This document shows positions 9,537 to 16,953 of a stretch of 64,000 nt of DNA, in pieces. The notes under the pieces are model-generated. The model saw only the letters and a program-made list of their open reading frames with translations. It made no database searches and had not been told where the DNA came from. Source of the stretch: Desulfotruncus arcticus DSM 17038 (GTDB taxonomy: Bacteria > Bacillota > Desulfotomaculia > Desulfotomaculales > Desulfallaceae); contig NZ_FOOX01000013.1 of NCBI RefSeq assembly GCF_900113335.1, forward strand, positions 62,001-126,000, in the 5' to 3' direction. The position numbers and the translations under genes were made by a program. The stretch's first letter is position 1. Each line of letters begins with the position of its first letter.

Positions 9537-9807
9537 TGGCCGTGCTAGACGGGGAGGTAGCGGTGCCCTGTACCCGCAATCCGCTATAGCGGGGTTGAAT
9601 TCCCGCCCGAGGGTTTGACTTGTGGGGTCCGGCTCCTGTAAGGGGTGTTGACGGCCGGGTCTTGCGCGACGGAGCCTTCTGAACCGTGTCAGGTCCTGAC
9701 GGAAGCAGCACTAAGGAAGATACTTCGGGTGCCGCAAGGGAGCCTGGCCCGAGCTACCTGCAGGAGTAGCGCCCGGAAGTCATTATTCGAAGGCAGGTGT
9801 GCGGCCA
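9537..9807 (+). ncRNA. ffs: Signal recognition particle RNA, large bacterial type
   Basis: Scaffold RNA of the SRP that works with Ffh to target membrane proteins. The Alu-domain start (GTGCTAGACGGGGAGGTAGC, then CCTGTACCCGC) and the conserved helix 8 (GTCAGGTCCTGACGGAAGCA, with a GGAA loop and symmetric bulge region) are both present, giving the ~270-nt form known from Bacillus and Clostridia. TGGCCG at 9537-9542 pairs with CGGCCA at 9802-9807 to close the molecule. A terminator follows. In B. subtilis the SRP RNA gene (scr) also lies just upstream of dnaX, so its position is conserved. Confidence 0.96.
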
Positions 9808-9816
9808 TTTAATTTT

Positions 9817-9846
9817 AAAAAAACCGGCAAAAGCCGGTTTTTTTTG
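9817..9846 (+). terminator. Terminator of SRP RNA
   Basis: AACCGGC-AAAA-GCCGGTT stem followed by eight Ts. It can also serve the convergent membrane protein gene at 9900. Confidence 0.85.
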
Positions 9847-9899
9847 TTTCTATTGGTTATCATGGTTACCTCCGTCCGATTGTTTGGATCTTTTAAACT

Positions 9900-10241
9900 T
9901 TACAGGGAACCAGGTGATTTATCCCGGGAGTTTATGTTCCGGCCATTCATATCCTCCCGAATCTTACCAAACAGGTGGATATACACTATTTGCCAGCTTG
10001 CCATGGCAAAAGACGCCACTATTAAACCGTTGAGAAAATTAATCGGTAAGTCTTTAAATGCAAAGTTACCGCTGGATATGCATGCAATAAACATGACCAT
10101 TTCGGCTACCACCAGCACAAGAAAGCGGGTGGTTACCAGGGCAAATAGCTTAAAGTCCTTTAAAAATTCCACTATCAGTACTGTGGCGGTAATTGCCCCG
10201 GTCAAAGTACCGAGCGATGTAAATGTGAAAAACTCTAACAT
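9900..10241 (-). CDS. Small membrane protein, third gene of the sigma operon
   Basis: A 113-residue protein with about three hydrophobic segments (roughly 9-27, 33-55 and 72-92) and a polar basic C-terminus (KIREDMNGRNINSRDK). I do not recognise the family; size and topology are holin-like. I chose ATG 10241 because AGGAGGTG lies 7 nt upstream, whereas the in-frame GTG at 10250 overlaps that ribosome binding site. It follows the SigO-like gene by ~90 bp on the same strand. In B. subtilis the SigO/RsoA pair is restrained by the membrane protein YvrL, so a role as membrane-bound regulator of the neighbouring sigma factor is possible, but that is inference from context only. Confidence 0.7.
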   Translation of the reverse strand: MLEFFTFTSLGTLTGAITATVLIVEFLKDFKLFALVTTRFLVLVVAEMVMFIACISSGNFAFKDLPINFLNGLIVASFAMASWQIVYIHLFGKIREDMNGRNINSRDKSPGSL

Positions 10242-10332
10242 GTTTCTCACCTCCTGTTAAGAAAACCTGCCGCATGAACCGGGCAGGTCAAAAGCATCAA
10301 CTATACAAATAATCATTTGTATGGACAAAATT

Positions 10333-10769
10333 CTATTGGTCAAAGGGTTCAGTCGAAACAAAATGTTTTCTTAACTTCTTTAAAGCGCGGTTTTTTATGT
10401 TGTTCACCGCCTGCTTGGTTACACCCAATTCAATGGCTGCTTCCCGTTCAGTTGCTCCTTCCAGGATAGTTGCCTTAATGACCTTTTGCTGCTGCGTTGT
10501 CAGCAGCGAGAAAACTTCCTGAATAAATAAACCGCTCAGCGCTTCCACCAGGGTATTGTTTTTTGAGGCGATTGTATCAATTAATTCTATTGCATCGTCT
10601 ACGGTATCTTTACCCGGCGAATCATTTAAGATTAAGAACTCGTATTTCCGTAAACGATTATACTTTTTAGACAACCGGATTGATTCATGACGTAATCCGG
10701 TTAAAAACCAGGCTGTCAGCCGGGCATCTTCGGAATTTAAATTATACCTTTCAGGTTTTGGGGGACCAT
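10333..10769 (-). CDS. SigO-like sigma factor subunit with apparent -1 frameshift
   Basis: The main open frame (below 10674) encodes 113 residues ending in a clear sigma region 4 helix-turn-helix (TEREAAIELGVTKQAVNNIK, then ALKKLRKHF). Upstream, GGAGGTGATC, complementary to the 16S rRNA tail over ten bases, precedes ATG 10769, but that ATG frame stops after ten codons. Slipping back one base at the minus-strand CCCCCAAAA run (plus-strand 10756-10764) joins it to the main frame and gives a ~145-residue protein with an N-terminal segment containing AWFLTGLRHESIRL, which looks like real sigma-factor sequence. Whether this is programmed frameshifting, a mutation or a homopolymer sequencing error cannot be told. 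The only start for the short form would be TTG 10674, which has no ribosome binding site. It sits between an RsoA-like gene and a membrane protein gene. Confidence 0.75.
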
Positions 10770-10869
10770 TTGATCACCTCCATTCACTTTTATTTTAATT
10801 AATAACCTATATCCCCCTACTATATAAAGAGAAAAAAGAGACTTTGCAGACAACCCCATATGATAATGT

Positions 10870-11109
10870 TTATTCAATTTTTTTTTTATTAGACAGATAA
10901 AAGCTCAATTCATTCTTACCCCAGTTGGATTTAGGTTTATAACGATTAACTGCAACGACAATCCATGCTATCAAATCAGAATAAGCTTCATCATGATCCA
11001 AATCGTGGCTATATTTTTTCACAATCGGTAAAAATCTTTCAACTACTTGAGCAAGGGCCTCTTGATCGCCGTTTTGGGCCCTGGCGATTAATTCGGTTAG
11101 TCTTATCAC
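10870..11109 (-). CDS. RsoA-like sigma co-factor (HTH_16-type small protein)
   Basis: A 79-residue protein opening with LTELIARAQNGDQEALAQV and containing PIVKKYSHDLDHDEAYSDLI, the pattern of the small helix-turn-helix/sigma-region-2-like proteins (Pfam HTH_16) that include B. subtilis RsoA (also 79 residues). RsoA pairs with SigO to form a two-subunit sigma factor that drives oxalate decarboxylase genes. The GTG start at 11109 has GGAG six bases upstream. It is the first gene after a c-di-GMP-I riboswitch and terminator, and a region-4 protein gene follows 100 bp downstream. Assignment as RsoA-like rests on length, motif pattern and neighbour; remote homology needs a profile search. Confidence 0.7.
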   Translation of the reverse strand: MIRLTELIARAQNGDQEALAQVVERFLPIVKKYSHDLDHDEAYSDLIAWIVVAVNRYKPKSNWGKNELSFYLSNKKKIE

Positions 11110-11149
11110 AAAAGTCTCCAGCCTCCCTGGTTAATTATAGTATCTCCCC

Positions 11150-11187
11150 TACCAAAAAAAAACAAAAAACCTGCTTAAATGGGCAGG
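11150..11187 (-). terminator. Riboswitch expression-platform terminator
   Basis: On the minus strand CCTGC...GCAGG is followed by a long U-rich tract (TTTTTTGTTTTTTTTT). It lies between the c-di-GMP aptamer and the RsoA-like start codon. Confidence 0.8.
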
Positions 11188-11202
11188 CCAAGGTTAATAA
11201 AA

Positions 11203-11288
11203 GCGGCGGCCAGGCTGTCATGGCACATAAATACCTTAGACCCTGTGGCTTTGCGTCCCCACCTTTCGATGAGTTTGCCCTTAGCGCT
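11203..11288 (-). promoter_or_regulatory. Cyclic di-GMP-I (GEMM-I) riboswitch
   Basis: Read on the minus strand, the conserved GGGCAAAC is followed by a six-pair stem capped by a GAAA tetraloop (CTCATC-GAAA-GGTGGG), then GGGACGCAAAGCC, the most conserved GEMM-I segment. A second helix (CAGGGTCTAAGG ... GCCATGACAGCCTG) carries the tetraloop-receptor-like part. The terminator 15-50 nt downstream and the sigma gene start 95 nt downstream indicate transcriptional control of the RsoA/SigO-like operon by c-di-GMP. The direction of control (on or off) is not clear from pairing by eye. Confidence 0.9.
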
Positions 11289-11289
11289 G

Positions 11290-11316
11290 ATATTAAGTTG
11301 TTATTATTACAATCAA
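11290..11316 (-). promoter_or_regulatory. Putative promoter of the riboswitch operon
   Basis: Minus-strand TTGATT (11316-11311), a 15-bp spacer and TAATAT (11295-11290). The predicted start falls right at the 5' edge of the aptamer. The short spacer makes this tentative. A separate TATAAT-like hexamer at 11139-11134, after the terminator, might be a riboswitch-independent promoter. Confidence 0.45.
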
Positions 11317-11317
11317 T

Positions 11318-11336
11318 GCAGATAAGATTTATCTGC
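11318..11336. promoter_or_regulatory. Perfect palindrome at the -35 region (candidate operator)
   Basis: GCAGATAA-GAT-TTATCTGC, an 8-bp perfect inverted repeat with a 3-bp centre, immediately upstream of the -35 element of the riboswitch promoter. Position suits a repressor or activator site; no binding protein is known. Confidence 0.4.
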
Positions 11337-11452
11337 ACTATTTTACCATTTTGACGTTTATACAAACGAAATGGTTCCTTTTGTATGTAAGAACTTATCG
11401 TTGTTATCTTATAATTTTCGATGATTTTTGTGATCCGTATGGTATAAATCTG

Positions 11453-11495
11453 AAAAAAATCGCTGCTTCCCTATAATTTGCAGGAAACGGCGATT
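11453..11495 (-). terminator. Minus-strand terminator upstream of the riboswitch promoter
   Basis: AATCGCCG ... CAGCGATT (one G-U pair), followed on the minus strand by seven Ts. It would end a short transcript coming from ~11650. Confidence 0.6.
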
Positions 11496-11507
11496 ACATG
11501 AGTCAAA

Positions 11508-11618
11508 CTAGGTTGCTAAATTCAGTACCGGGATGCCCTGACCAATCAGGAATGTTTTGATTATTACGGGCAGATTCCGGCCCAGCTGCAGAAGTAATTT
11601 AAAAATTCTCTTTATAAT
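11508..11618 (-). CDS. Possible 36-residue peptide with ATT start
   Basis: GGAGG lies eight bases before an ATT codon that opens a 36-codon frame (IIKRIFKLLLQLGRN..., ending in GQGIPVLNLAT) with a basic, hydrophobic amphipathic character, closed by a stop 13 bp before a minus-strand terminator. There is no ATG, GTG or TTG in a suitable place. It could equally be part of a non-coding RNA between the terminators at 11657 and 11453. I recognise no family. The remainder of 11340-11786 shows no other gene. Confidence 0.2.
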   Translation of the reverse strand: MIKRIFKLLLQLGRNLPVIIKTFLIGQGIPVLNLAT

Positions 11619-11656
11619 ATTTAATTCCTCCAGGAGCAGGCGTGATTTAATTTTAT

Positions 11657-11684
11657 TAAAAAAACGGCAAAAGCCGGTTTTTTG
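11657..11684. terminator. Bidirectional terminator before dnaX
   Basis: ACGGC-AAAA-GCCGGT hairpin flanked by seven As on one side and six Ts on the other. It resembles the SRP RNA terminator at 9817-9846 closely. Confidence 0.6.
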
Positions 11685-11786
11685 CATTTCTTTACCTTGC
11701 AAAGATATCCTTGACCCGGAAGGGAAAAGCAACTGCATTAGCGAATAAGGTTTGGTGGTAAAAAATTGGTTAAAGGTGTGAATGCT

Positions 11787-13526
11787 TTGAGCTATCTAGC
11801 TCTGTACCGCCAGTGGCGTCCCAAACTGTTAAGTGAAATTGTCGGCCAGAAGCACGTTACTGAAACTTTGCGTAACGCCATTATTTCCGGACGGGTCAGC
11901 CATGCCTATTTGTTTTGCGGCCCCCGGGGGACGGGTAAAACCAGTACCGCCAAAGTGCTGGCCAGGGCGGTCAACTGTTCCGGTCAGGAGCGGGGAGAGC
12001 CGTGCAATCAGTGTCAAAACTGCCGGGAAGCTTTATCCGGCGCTACTATGGACATCATTGAAATAGATGCCGCCTCCAACCGGGGCATTGATGAAATTCG
12101 CGATTTAAAAGAGAATATTAAATATTTCCCGTCCCTGGGCTGCCGGCGGGTATACATAGTGGACGAAGTGCATATGCTCACCAGCGAAGCATTCAACGCT
12201 TTGTTGAAAACACTTGAGGAGCCGCCGGCCCATGTGCTGTTTATTTTAGCCACAACGGAACCCCATAAGGTCCCGCTAACGATACTGTCCCGGTGCCAGC
12301 GCTTTGATTTCAGGCCCATACCGGACGAAATAATTGCCGGGCGCCTGGAGGAAGTAGCGGCTAAAAGCGACTTAAAAGTGGATTCCGGCGCAATTAAGGC
12401 GATAGTCCGGGCTGCCGGCGGCAGCTTGCGGGATGCCTTCAGCGTGTTGGATCAGGCGCTGCTGCTTTCAGGGGATGCGGCTGTCACAGATGATGTTGTG
12501 CACGGCATATTGGGTACGGTACGGGAAGAAGCGTTATGGGAAATAACCCGAGGTATTGCTGAAAAAAATATGCCTCAGGTATTAAGCCTGATTGGCCGCA
12601 TTGTCACAGAGGGTAAAGATCTGCATCTGTTAGCCGCGGAACTAACTGAATTTCTGCGCGGCCTGCTGGTTTCCATGCTGGCGTCCGGGCAAACAGGAGG
12701 TAGTGCTTCATATGCGGGGGACAATAATTCTGCGGTTATTTTAAATCCTGACCGGCTGATGCGCACCATTGATCTGCTGGTGGAGGCGGAGCAGGTAATG
12801 AAGCGCAGTTCCCACCCCCGGGTGGTTTTCGAATTGGCCCTGATCAGGGCCGGCAGAGAAGCCGTAGCAACCGGCGCCGGTTCCCTTGATGAGCTTTGCG
12901 CCAGGATAGAGCGGCTGGAACAGGCGGTAATGAGCACGCCCGATTCAACTCCGGCCCGTCAAAAAAATAAGCAAGTACAGGACACCCCGGCTGTGGCTGA
13001 GGTGGTTGCAGACAAACCGGTCGGTAAGAAACCGGTTATAGAGGGAAATACTATAAAATATGATGCTACTCCGCCCAAAAAACCGGGCCGGCGGGTGGAA
13101 GAGCCTGCTGCAGCAGATAAAGCAGTTGCAGTGGAAGAAAAAGCTGTCAACGCAGCTTTATATGACCTGGCACAAATCCAAAAGTGGTGGCCGGATCTGC
13201 TGCAGATGGTTAAAAAAAACAGTCTGGCCGCATATAATTATCTTTGCCAGGTCTGGCCGGCTGAAGTCAAGGAGCACTGCCTGGTGCTGGGGGTGCCGGA
13301 AGGAGATGTTTTCTCCAGGCAAATGGTAGAGGAAGCCGCTACCAGGGAGCTGCTGACGCAAACGTTATATTCGTTTACCCGCAGTAACTGGCAGATCCGT
13401 TGCAATTTTTATCAAGCACCTCCGCCGAATTGGGAAGAAAGAGGCGGTCAGCAATTAGATTGTACCGACACCATAAGTTTATTCCAGGCGGAGGAAATAG
13501 CTGTTGACGAAGATACGAAAGGATAA
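11787..13526 (+). CDS. dnaX: DNA polymerase III subunit gamma/tau
   Basis: Clamp-loader ATPase subunit of the replicative polymerase. The AAA+ core has Walker A GPRGTGKTS, the zinc module CSGQERGEPCNQCQNC, Walker B DEVHML and the SRC sensor (SRCQRF). After domain III comes a low-complexity alanine/valine/lysine-rich linker (about residues 390-460) and a tau-type C-terminal domain that contacts polymerase and helicase. I prefer TTG 11787 (product MSYLALYRQWRP) because AAAGGTG stands seven bases before it and family members begin this way; GTG 11778 or TTG 11766 are alternatives. It is the first gene of the dnaX-ybaB-recR-bofA order conserved in Bacillus. Confidence 0.96.
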   Translation: MSYLALYRQWRPKLLSEIVGQKHVTETLRNAIISGRVSHAYLFCGPRGTGKTSTAKVLARAVNCSGQERGEPCNQCQNCREALSGATMDIIEIDAASNRGIDEIRDLKENIKYFPSLGCRRVYIVDEVHMLTSEAFNALLKTLEEPPAHVLFILATTEPHKVPLTILSRCQRFDFRPIPDEIIAGRLEEVAAKSDLKVDSGAIKAIVRAAGGSLRDAFSVLDQALLLSGDAAVTDDVVHGILGTVREEALWEITRGIAEKNMPQVLSLIGRIVTEGKDLHLLAAELTEFLRGLLVSMLASGQTGGSASYAGDNNSAVILNPDRLMRTIDLLVEAEQVMKRSSHPRVVFELALIRAGREAVATGAGSLDELCARIERLEQAVMSTPDSTPARQKNKQVQDTPAVAEVVADKPVGKKPVIEGNTIKYDATPPKKPGRRVEEPAAADKAVAVEEKAVNAALYDLAQIQKWWPDLLQMVKKNSLAAYNYLCQVWPAEVKEHCLVLGVPEGDVFSRQMVEEAATRELLTQTLYSFTRSNWQIRCNFYQAPPPNWEERGGQQLDCTDTISLFQAEEIAVDEDTKG

Positions 13527-13547
13527 TAATTAAGGAGGTAAATTGAT

Positions 13548-13862
13548 ATGGGTGGTAATATGGCTAAAATGATGAAGCAGGTCCAGAAGATGCAGGCGGA
13601 AATGGCCAAAATGCAGGAAGAACTGGGCAACCGAACGGTGGAAAGCACGGCGGGCGGCGGTGTGGTCAAAGCAGTGGCCAACGGCAAATTGGAGGTCCTT
13701 GCTGTGGAAATTAAGCCCGAAGCCGTTGATCCCGAGGATGTGGAAATGCTTCAGGACCTGATTCTGACTGCGGTCAACGAAGCACTGAGAAAGGCCCAGG
13801 AAATGATGACCACCGAGATGGGTAAGCTTACCGGCGGACTCAATATTCCTGGTTTGTTTTAG
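13548..13862 (+). CDS. ybaB: YbaB/EbfC-family nucleoid-associated protein
   Basis: Small dimeric DNA-binding protein of 104 residues with the methionine- and glutamine-rich N-terminal helix ([15 protein letters not shown]) and the family C-terminal motif [15 protein letters not shown]. It follows dnaX by 21 bp with AAGGAGG before the ATG and precedes recR, as in most bacteria. A second paralog is found at 41078. Confidence 0.95.
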   Translation: MGGNMAKMMKQVQKMQAEMAKMQEELGNRTVESTAGGGVVKAVANGKLEVLAVEIKPEAVDPEDVEMLQDLILTAVNEALRKAQEMMTTEMGKLTGGLNIPGLF

Positions 13863-13882
13863 GAAACGGGAGTGAACAATCA

Positions 13883-14482
13883 ATGCAATATGCCGGAGCA
13901 GTATCACGCTTGATCGGCGAATTGGCCAGGTTACCCGGGATTGGATCTAAAACCGCGCAACGCCTGGCGTTCTTTCTTTTGAACGAGCCTCCGGAAACTG
14001 CTGAAAAACTGGCTTTAGCCATTAAAGAAGCCAGGGAAAAAGTGAGGCGGTGTTCCGTTTGCGGCAATCTGACGGATTTGGATCCCTGTCGCATTTGCGC
14101 TGATGAAGGCAGGGACACGGGTATTATTTGCCTGGTGCAGGACCCCAGGGATGTGGCGGCTGTTGAAAAGTACCGCGGCTTTAAGGGAGTTTATCATGTA
14201 TTGCATGGCGTACTGTCGCCTCTGGCGGGCATCGGTCCGGAAAAGCTGAATATAAAAAATCTCCTGACCAGACTTGAAGGCGGCAAGGTCAGGGAAGTAA
14301 TTTTAGCCACGAACCCGGATGTGGAGGGTGACGCTACCGCCCTTTACCTGGCCAGGCTGATCAAACCCCTGGGCGTCAAGGTAACCAGGATTGCTCACGG
14401 CCTGCCGGTCGGGGCGCATCTTGAATATGCCGATGAGATCACTCTGGGGAAGGCTATGGAAGGCCGCAGAGAAATGAAGTAA
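13883..14482 (+). CDS. recR: Recombination mediator RecR
   Basis: Ring-forming protein that loads RecA with RecF/RecO at gapped DNA. The 199-residue product has the helix-hairpin-helix ([14 protein letters not shown], about residues 15-28), a four-cysteine zinc finger ([16 protein letters not shown]) near 57-72, the Toprim segment ([13 protein letters not shown]) and the C-terminal Walker-B-like region. It is co-transcribed with ybaB (20-bp gap). Confidence 0.97.
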   Translation: MQYAGAVSRLIGELARLPGIGSKTAQRLAFFLLNEPPETAEKLALAIKEAREKVRRCSVCGNLTDLDPCRICADEGRDTGIICLVQDPRDVAAVEKYRGFKGVYHVLHGVLSPLAGIGPEKLNIKNLLTRLEGGKVREVILATNPDVEGDATALYLARLIKPLGVKVTRIAHGLPVGAHLEYADEITLGKAMEGRREMK

Positions 14483-14556
14483 AGATGTTAATTTAGTAAT
14501 TAATTCCATTAATGCCCCATATATTGGTAGAAAAGTCTTTACCGGGGGTGCTGGTT

Positions 14557-14838
14557 TTGGAATGGAATTTGCAAATGAATATGCTGATGATAGTGGTAGC
14601 GGGGGTAACCGCGCTGGTGGCCGTTTTTTTTCTGACGGCGCTGTTCAAGCCTTTGGCTGTATTGCTCAAACTGGCTTTATATGCGGTGACCGGAGTGATT
14701 CTTCTAGCCATAAGCAACTTCATTTTAGGCTTTTTAGACATGCATTTGGCGGTTAATTTTTTCACTATACTTATTGCCGGTGTTTTACAGGTACCGGGAA
14801 TAATTATGCTTTTAATAATCAGCCAGTGGTTTATTTGA
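14557..14838 (+). CDS. bofA: BofA-like regulator of pro-sigma-K processing
   Basis: BofA is an integral membrane protein that holds the SpoIVFB protease inactive in the mother-cell outer forespore membrane until sigma-K is needed. The 93-residue product is almost wholly hydrophobic with helices around 7-30 and 35-60, and contains ALYAVTGVILLAISNFILG and a C-terminal VNFFTILIAGVLQVPGIIMLL similar to the BofA C-terminal core. I selected TTG 14557 because GGGGGTG lies six bases upstream; an ATG at 14512 is in frame but has no ribosome binding site. Position after recR matches B. subtilis. Confidence 0.85.
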   Translation: MEWNLQMNMLMIVVAGVTALVAVFFLTALFKPLAVLLKLALYAVTGVILLAISNFILGFLDMHLAVNFFTILIAGVLQVPGIIMLLIISQWFI

Positions 14839-14880
14839 ATACCGTATGCAGTTGCAAAATTCTGTGAATGCTAAGCTTTC

Positions 14881-14910
14881 TTGACGATTTTTGACTATTT
14901 GAAATATACT
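14881..14910 (+). promoter_or_regulatory. Sigma-A-type promoter of the KOR operon
   Basis: TTGACG, an 18-bp spacer and TATACT in the AT-rich gap after bofA, ~100 bp before the first gene of the oxidoreductase operon. Confidence 0.6.
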
Positions 14911-15013
14911 TAAATAATATCCTTGGTTTATAAATATTAGTTTAGTTTTCTTCATAAACTATTTCTAATTTATTAAAACTGTTAAAATAAATTCTAGAAT
15001 ATTTTACGCGGGG

Positions 15014-15688
15014 GTGAGAGCTATTGGCCCGCGGGTTGTTGAAGCCTACATCGGGGAGTATGCCAGCGGTAAAAGCGAGGTAGCTGTAAACAGGGCACTG
15101 GATCTGGCGGCCGGGGGCCGCAAGGTTGTCCTGGTGGACCTGGATATTGTGGAACCCTGTTATACTTTACGCCCAATTAAAAAAGAACTTGAGGCCAAGG
15201 GTATCACCGTGTTGGCCTGGGAAACCAGGGACACTGTCGGGCTGGGTGAGACGGGTAACGTGCTCCGGGCGGAAAATCGTTGGGCGCTGCGGCGTTCCGG
15301 CGATATCATATTGGATATCGGTTATGGTGTCGAAGGCGCTAAAACATTGAACCTACTTGAGGATTCCGGGGCCGATCCCGATCTTAAGATTTTTGCCGTA
15401 ATCAATATTGCACGTCCTATGACTTCAACAGTTGATGAAATTGTGCAATACGTCAGAGATCTGGGCAGGGTGGACGGATTAATCAACAACAGCCACCTGG
15501 GTGACGATACTGATTTGGAAATTGTACAGGATGGTACCAGGGTGGTAGGTGCCGCTGCCGAAAAACTGGGCCTGCCGTTGGTGGCAACCACGGCGGTTGG
15601 CGAAATTGCGGCGTTGATTGGGCCGGTGGATATTGCAGGCAACCCGGTAAGGAAGTTGGTAAGGTATATGCCGCGAACATTATGGTAA
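15014..15688 (+). CDS. P-loop NTPase heading the 2-oxoacid oxidoreductase operon
   Basis: A 221-224-residue protein with a canonical Walker A (GEYASGKSE, near residue 14) and an acidic motif VVLVDLDIVEPCYTLR reminiscent of MinD/CobB-type ATPases, plus GDIILDIGYGVEGAK and a guanine-site-like INNSHLG. The exact function is unknown; in this setting it could help assemble or control the downstream ferredoxin oxidoreductase. The GTG at 15014 is part of GGGGGTG itself, so the true start may be the ATT at 15023, six bases after that ribosome binding site. The next gene follows by ~45 bp. Confidence 0.75.
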   Translation: MRAIGPRVVEAYIGEYASGKSEVAVNRALDLAAGGRKVVLVDLDIVEPCYTLRPIKKELEAKGITVLAWETRDTVGLGETGNVLRAENRWALRRSGDIILDIGYGVEGAKTLNLLEDSGADPDLKIFAVINIARPMTSTVDEIVQYVRDLGRVDGLINNSHLGDDTDLEIVQDGTRVVGAAAEKLGLPLVATTAVGEIAALIGPVDIAGNPVRKLVRYMPRTLW

Positions 15689-15733
15689 TTAAATTCCATT
15701 ATGGGATTAAAGATTTAGGAGGTGCATAAATCA

Positions 15734-16822
15734 ATGCCGGAAAAACCTATTCAGGGAGAAAAAAGGGCTTTCATGACCGGTAACGAGGTAGTCGCCTGGG
15801 CAGCCATGGCGGCGGGTGCCGAAATTATGTACGGTTACCCCATCACTCCCCAAAATGAGATCATGCATTACTGGACCAGAATGATTCCCAAGTACGACCG
15901 CAGGTTTTTACAGACTGAGGACGAGCTATCCGCCGGTTTCACCACCGTGGGCGGCGTTTTGGCCGGGAGAAGGGCTTTTACAGCTACTGCCGGACCCGGG
16001 AACACTCTGATGCAAGAGCCTTTAAGCATGGCGGAGGCAATGCGTTTGCCTGTCGTCGTAGTGGTGCAGCAGCGCGGCGGTCCCTCAACTGCAACGGTTA
16101 TTTATTCACAACAGGAAGTTACCATGACCACACTGGGAGGTAATGGTGAAGGTTTGCGAGTGGTTTATTCAACCGCTACCCACCAGGAGCTTTTCGACTA
16201 TACCATCAAATCTTTCAATACCGCCTGGAAATACCGTTTTCCCACCTTTGTTTTAGGCGACGGCTACCAGGCCAAGATGAGAGAATCCCTGATGCTTTAT
16301 GATCCACAAGCCAAAGGGATTGAAATGGTGCCGACCGAAGCTTATGTAGGCAAACCCGGGCTGCCGGGCACGGACAGGCCTCCCACACATATGAGAAATA
16401 CTTACAATATTGAGGAAGAGCTTTACGAGGTGCTCGAGCAGTATTTGGCCGACTATGCCGAGGCTGCGCCGCAAATAGCCGAATATGAAGCTTTTGACAC
16501 TGAAGATGCTGATTTGGTGATTGTTTCACACGGTGTAGTATCCAGAGCCTGTAAGTCTGCGGTTAAAGAACTCAGGGAGGCGGGTTATAAAGTTGGTTAC
16601 TTCCGCCCCATTACCCTGCGCCCGCTGCCGGTGGACCAGCTAAGGGAAACAGCCGGCAAGTGCCAGCAAATGCTGGTGGTGGAATCCGCCAACGGTCAGC
16701 TTGACCGGTTGGTCAAGGAGGCCATTTATGGTTCAACAGTGGAAATGCTGTCCCTGTTTAAACCAGGTGTGGGGATAACCTCCGAGGAAGTAGTCGCCAG
16801 GGTTAAGGAGATAAAAGGTTAG
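15734..16822 (+). CDS. korA: 2-oxoacid:ferredoxin oxidoreductase, alpha subunit
   Basis: Alpha subunit of the thiamine diphosphate enzyme that oxidatively decarboxylates a 2-oxoacid to an acyl-CoA with reduction of ferredoxin, or runs in reverse. Hallmarks are YGYPITPQNEI near residue 36, the conserved ATAGPGNTLMQEPLSMAEA segment and a C-terminal domain II with VVESANGQL. At ~362 residues it is the KorA/VorB size. I chose ATG 15734 nine bases after AGGAGGTG; the GTG at 15722 is inside the ribosome binding site. Substrate (2-oxoglutarate or branched-chain 2-oxoacid) is not settled, with 2-oxoglutarate favoured by the beta subunit motif. Confidence 0.92.
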   Translation: MPEKPIQGEKRAFMTGNEVVAWAAMAAGAEIMYGYPITPQNEIMHYWTRMIPKYDRRFLQTEDELSAGFTTVGGVLAGRRAFTATAGPGNTLMQEPLSMAEAMRLPVVVVVQQRGGPSTATVIYSQQEVTMTTLGGNGEGLRVVYSTATHQELFDYTIKSFNTAWKYRFPTFVLGDGYQAKMRESLMLYDPQAKGIEMVPTEAYVGKPGLPGTDRPPTHMRNTYNIEEELYEVLEQYLADYAEAAPQIAEYEAFDTEDADLVIVSHGVVSRACKSAVKELREAGYKVGYFRPITLRPLPVDQLRETAGKCQQMLVVESANGQLDRLVKEAIYGSTVEMLSLFKPGVGITSEEVVARVKEIKG

Positions 16823-16953
16823 TAAAGTTTAGTTTAAGGTAAAGATAGAATTTGGGCTGGTTTAATAGATAAAAAGATTATGATATAAAATTGTTTTCTT
16901 GATTACGGCGTATAAAAAATTTGCCGAGAGAGATTGAAAGGGGGCTTTAATTA

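Noticed and set aside
9217..9711. 164-codon minus-strand frame containing EGFEPSRR
   Set aside because: It is the antisense of tRNA-Ser and SRP RNA; AEREGFEPSRRV-type peptides are a known artefact of translating the tRNA-Ser complement.
11135..11365. 76-codon minus-strand frame over the riboswitch
   Set aside because: It runs through the c-di-GMP aptamer and terminator, and its codons are explained by the RNA structure.
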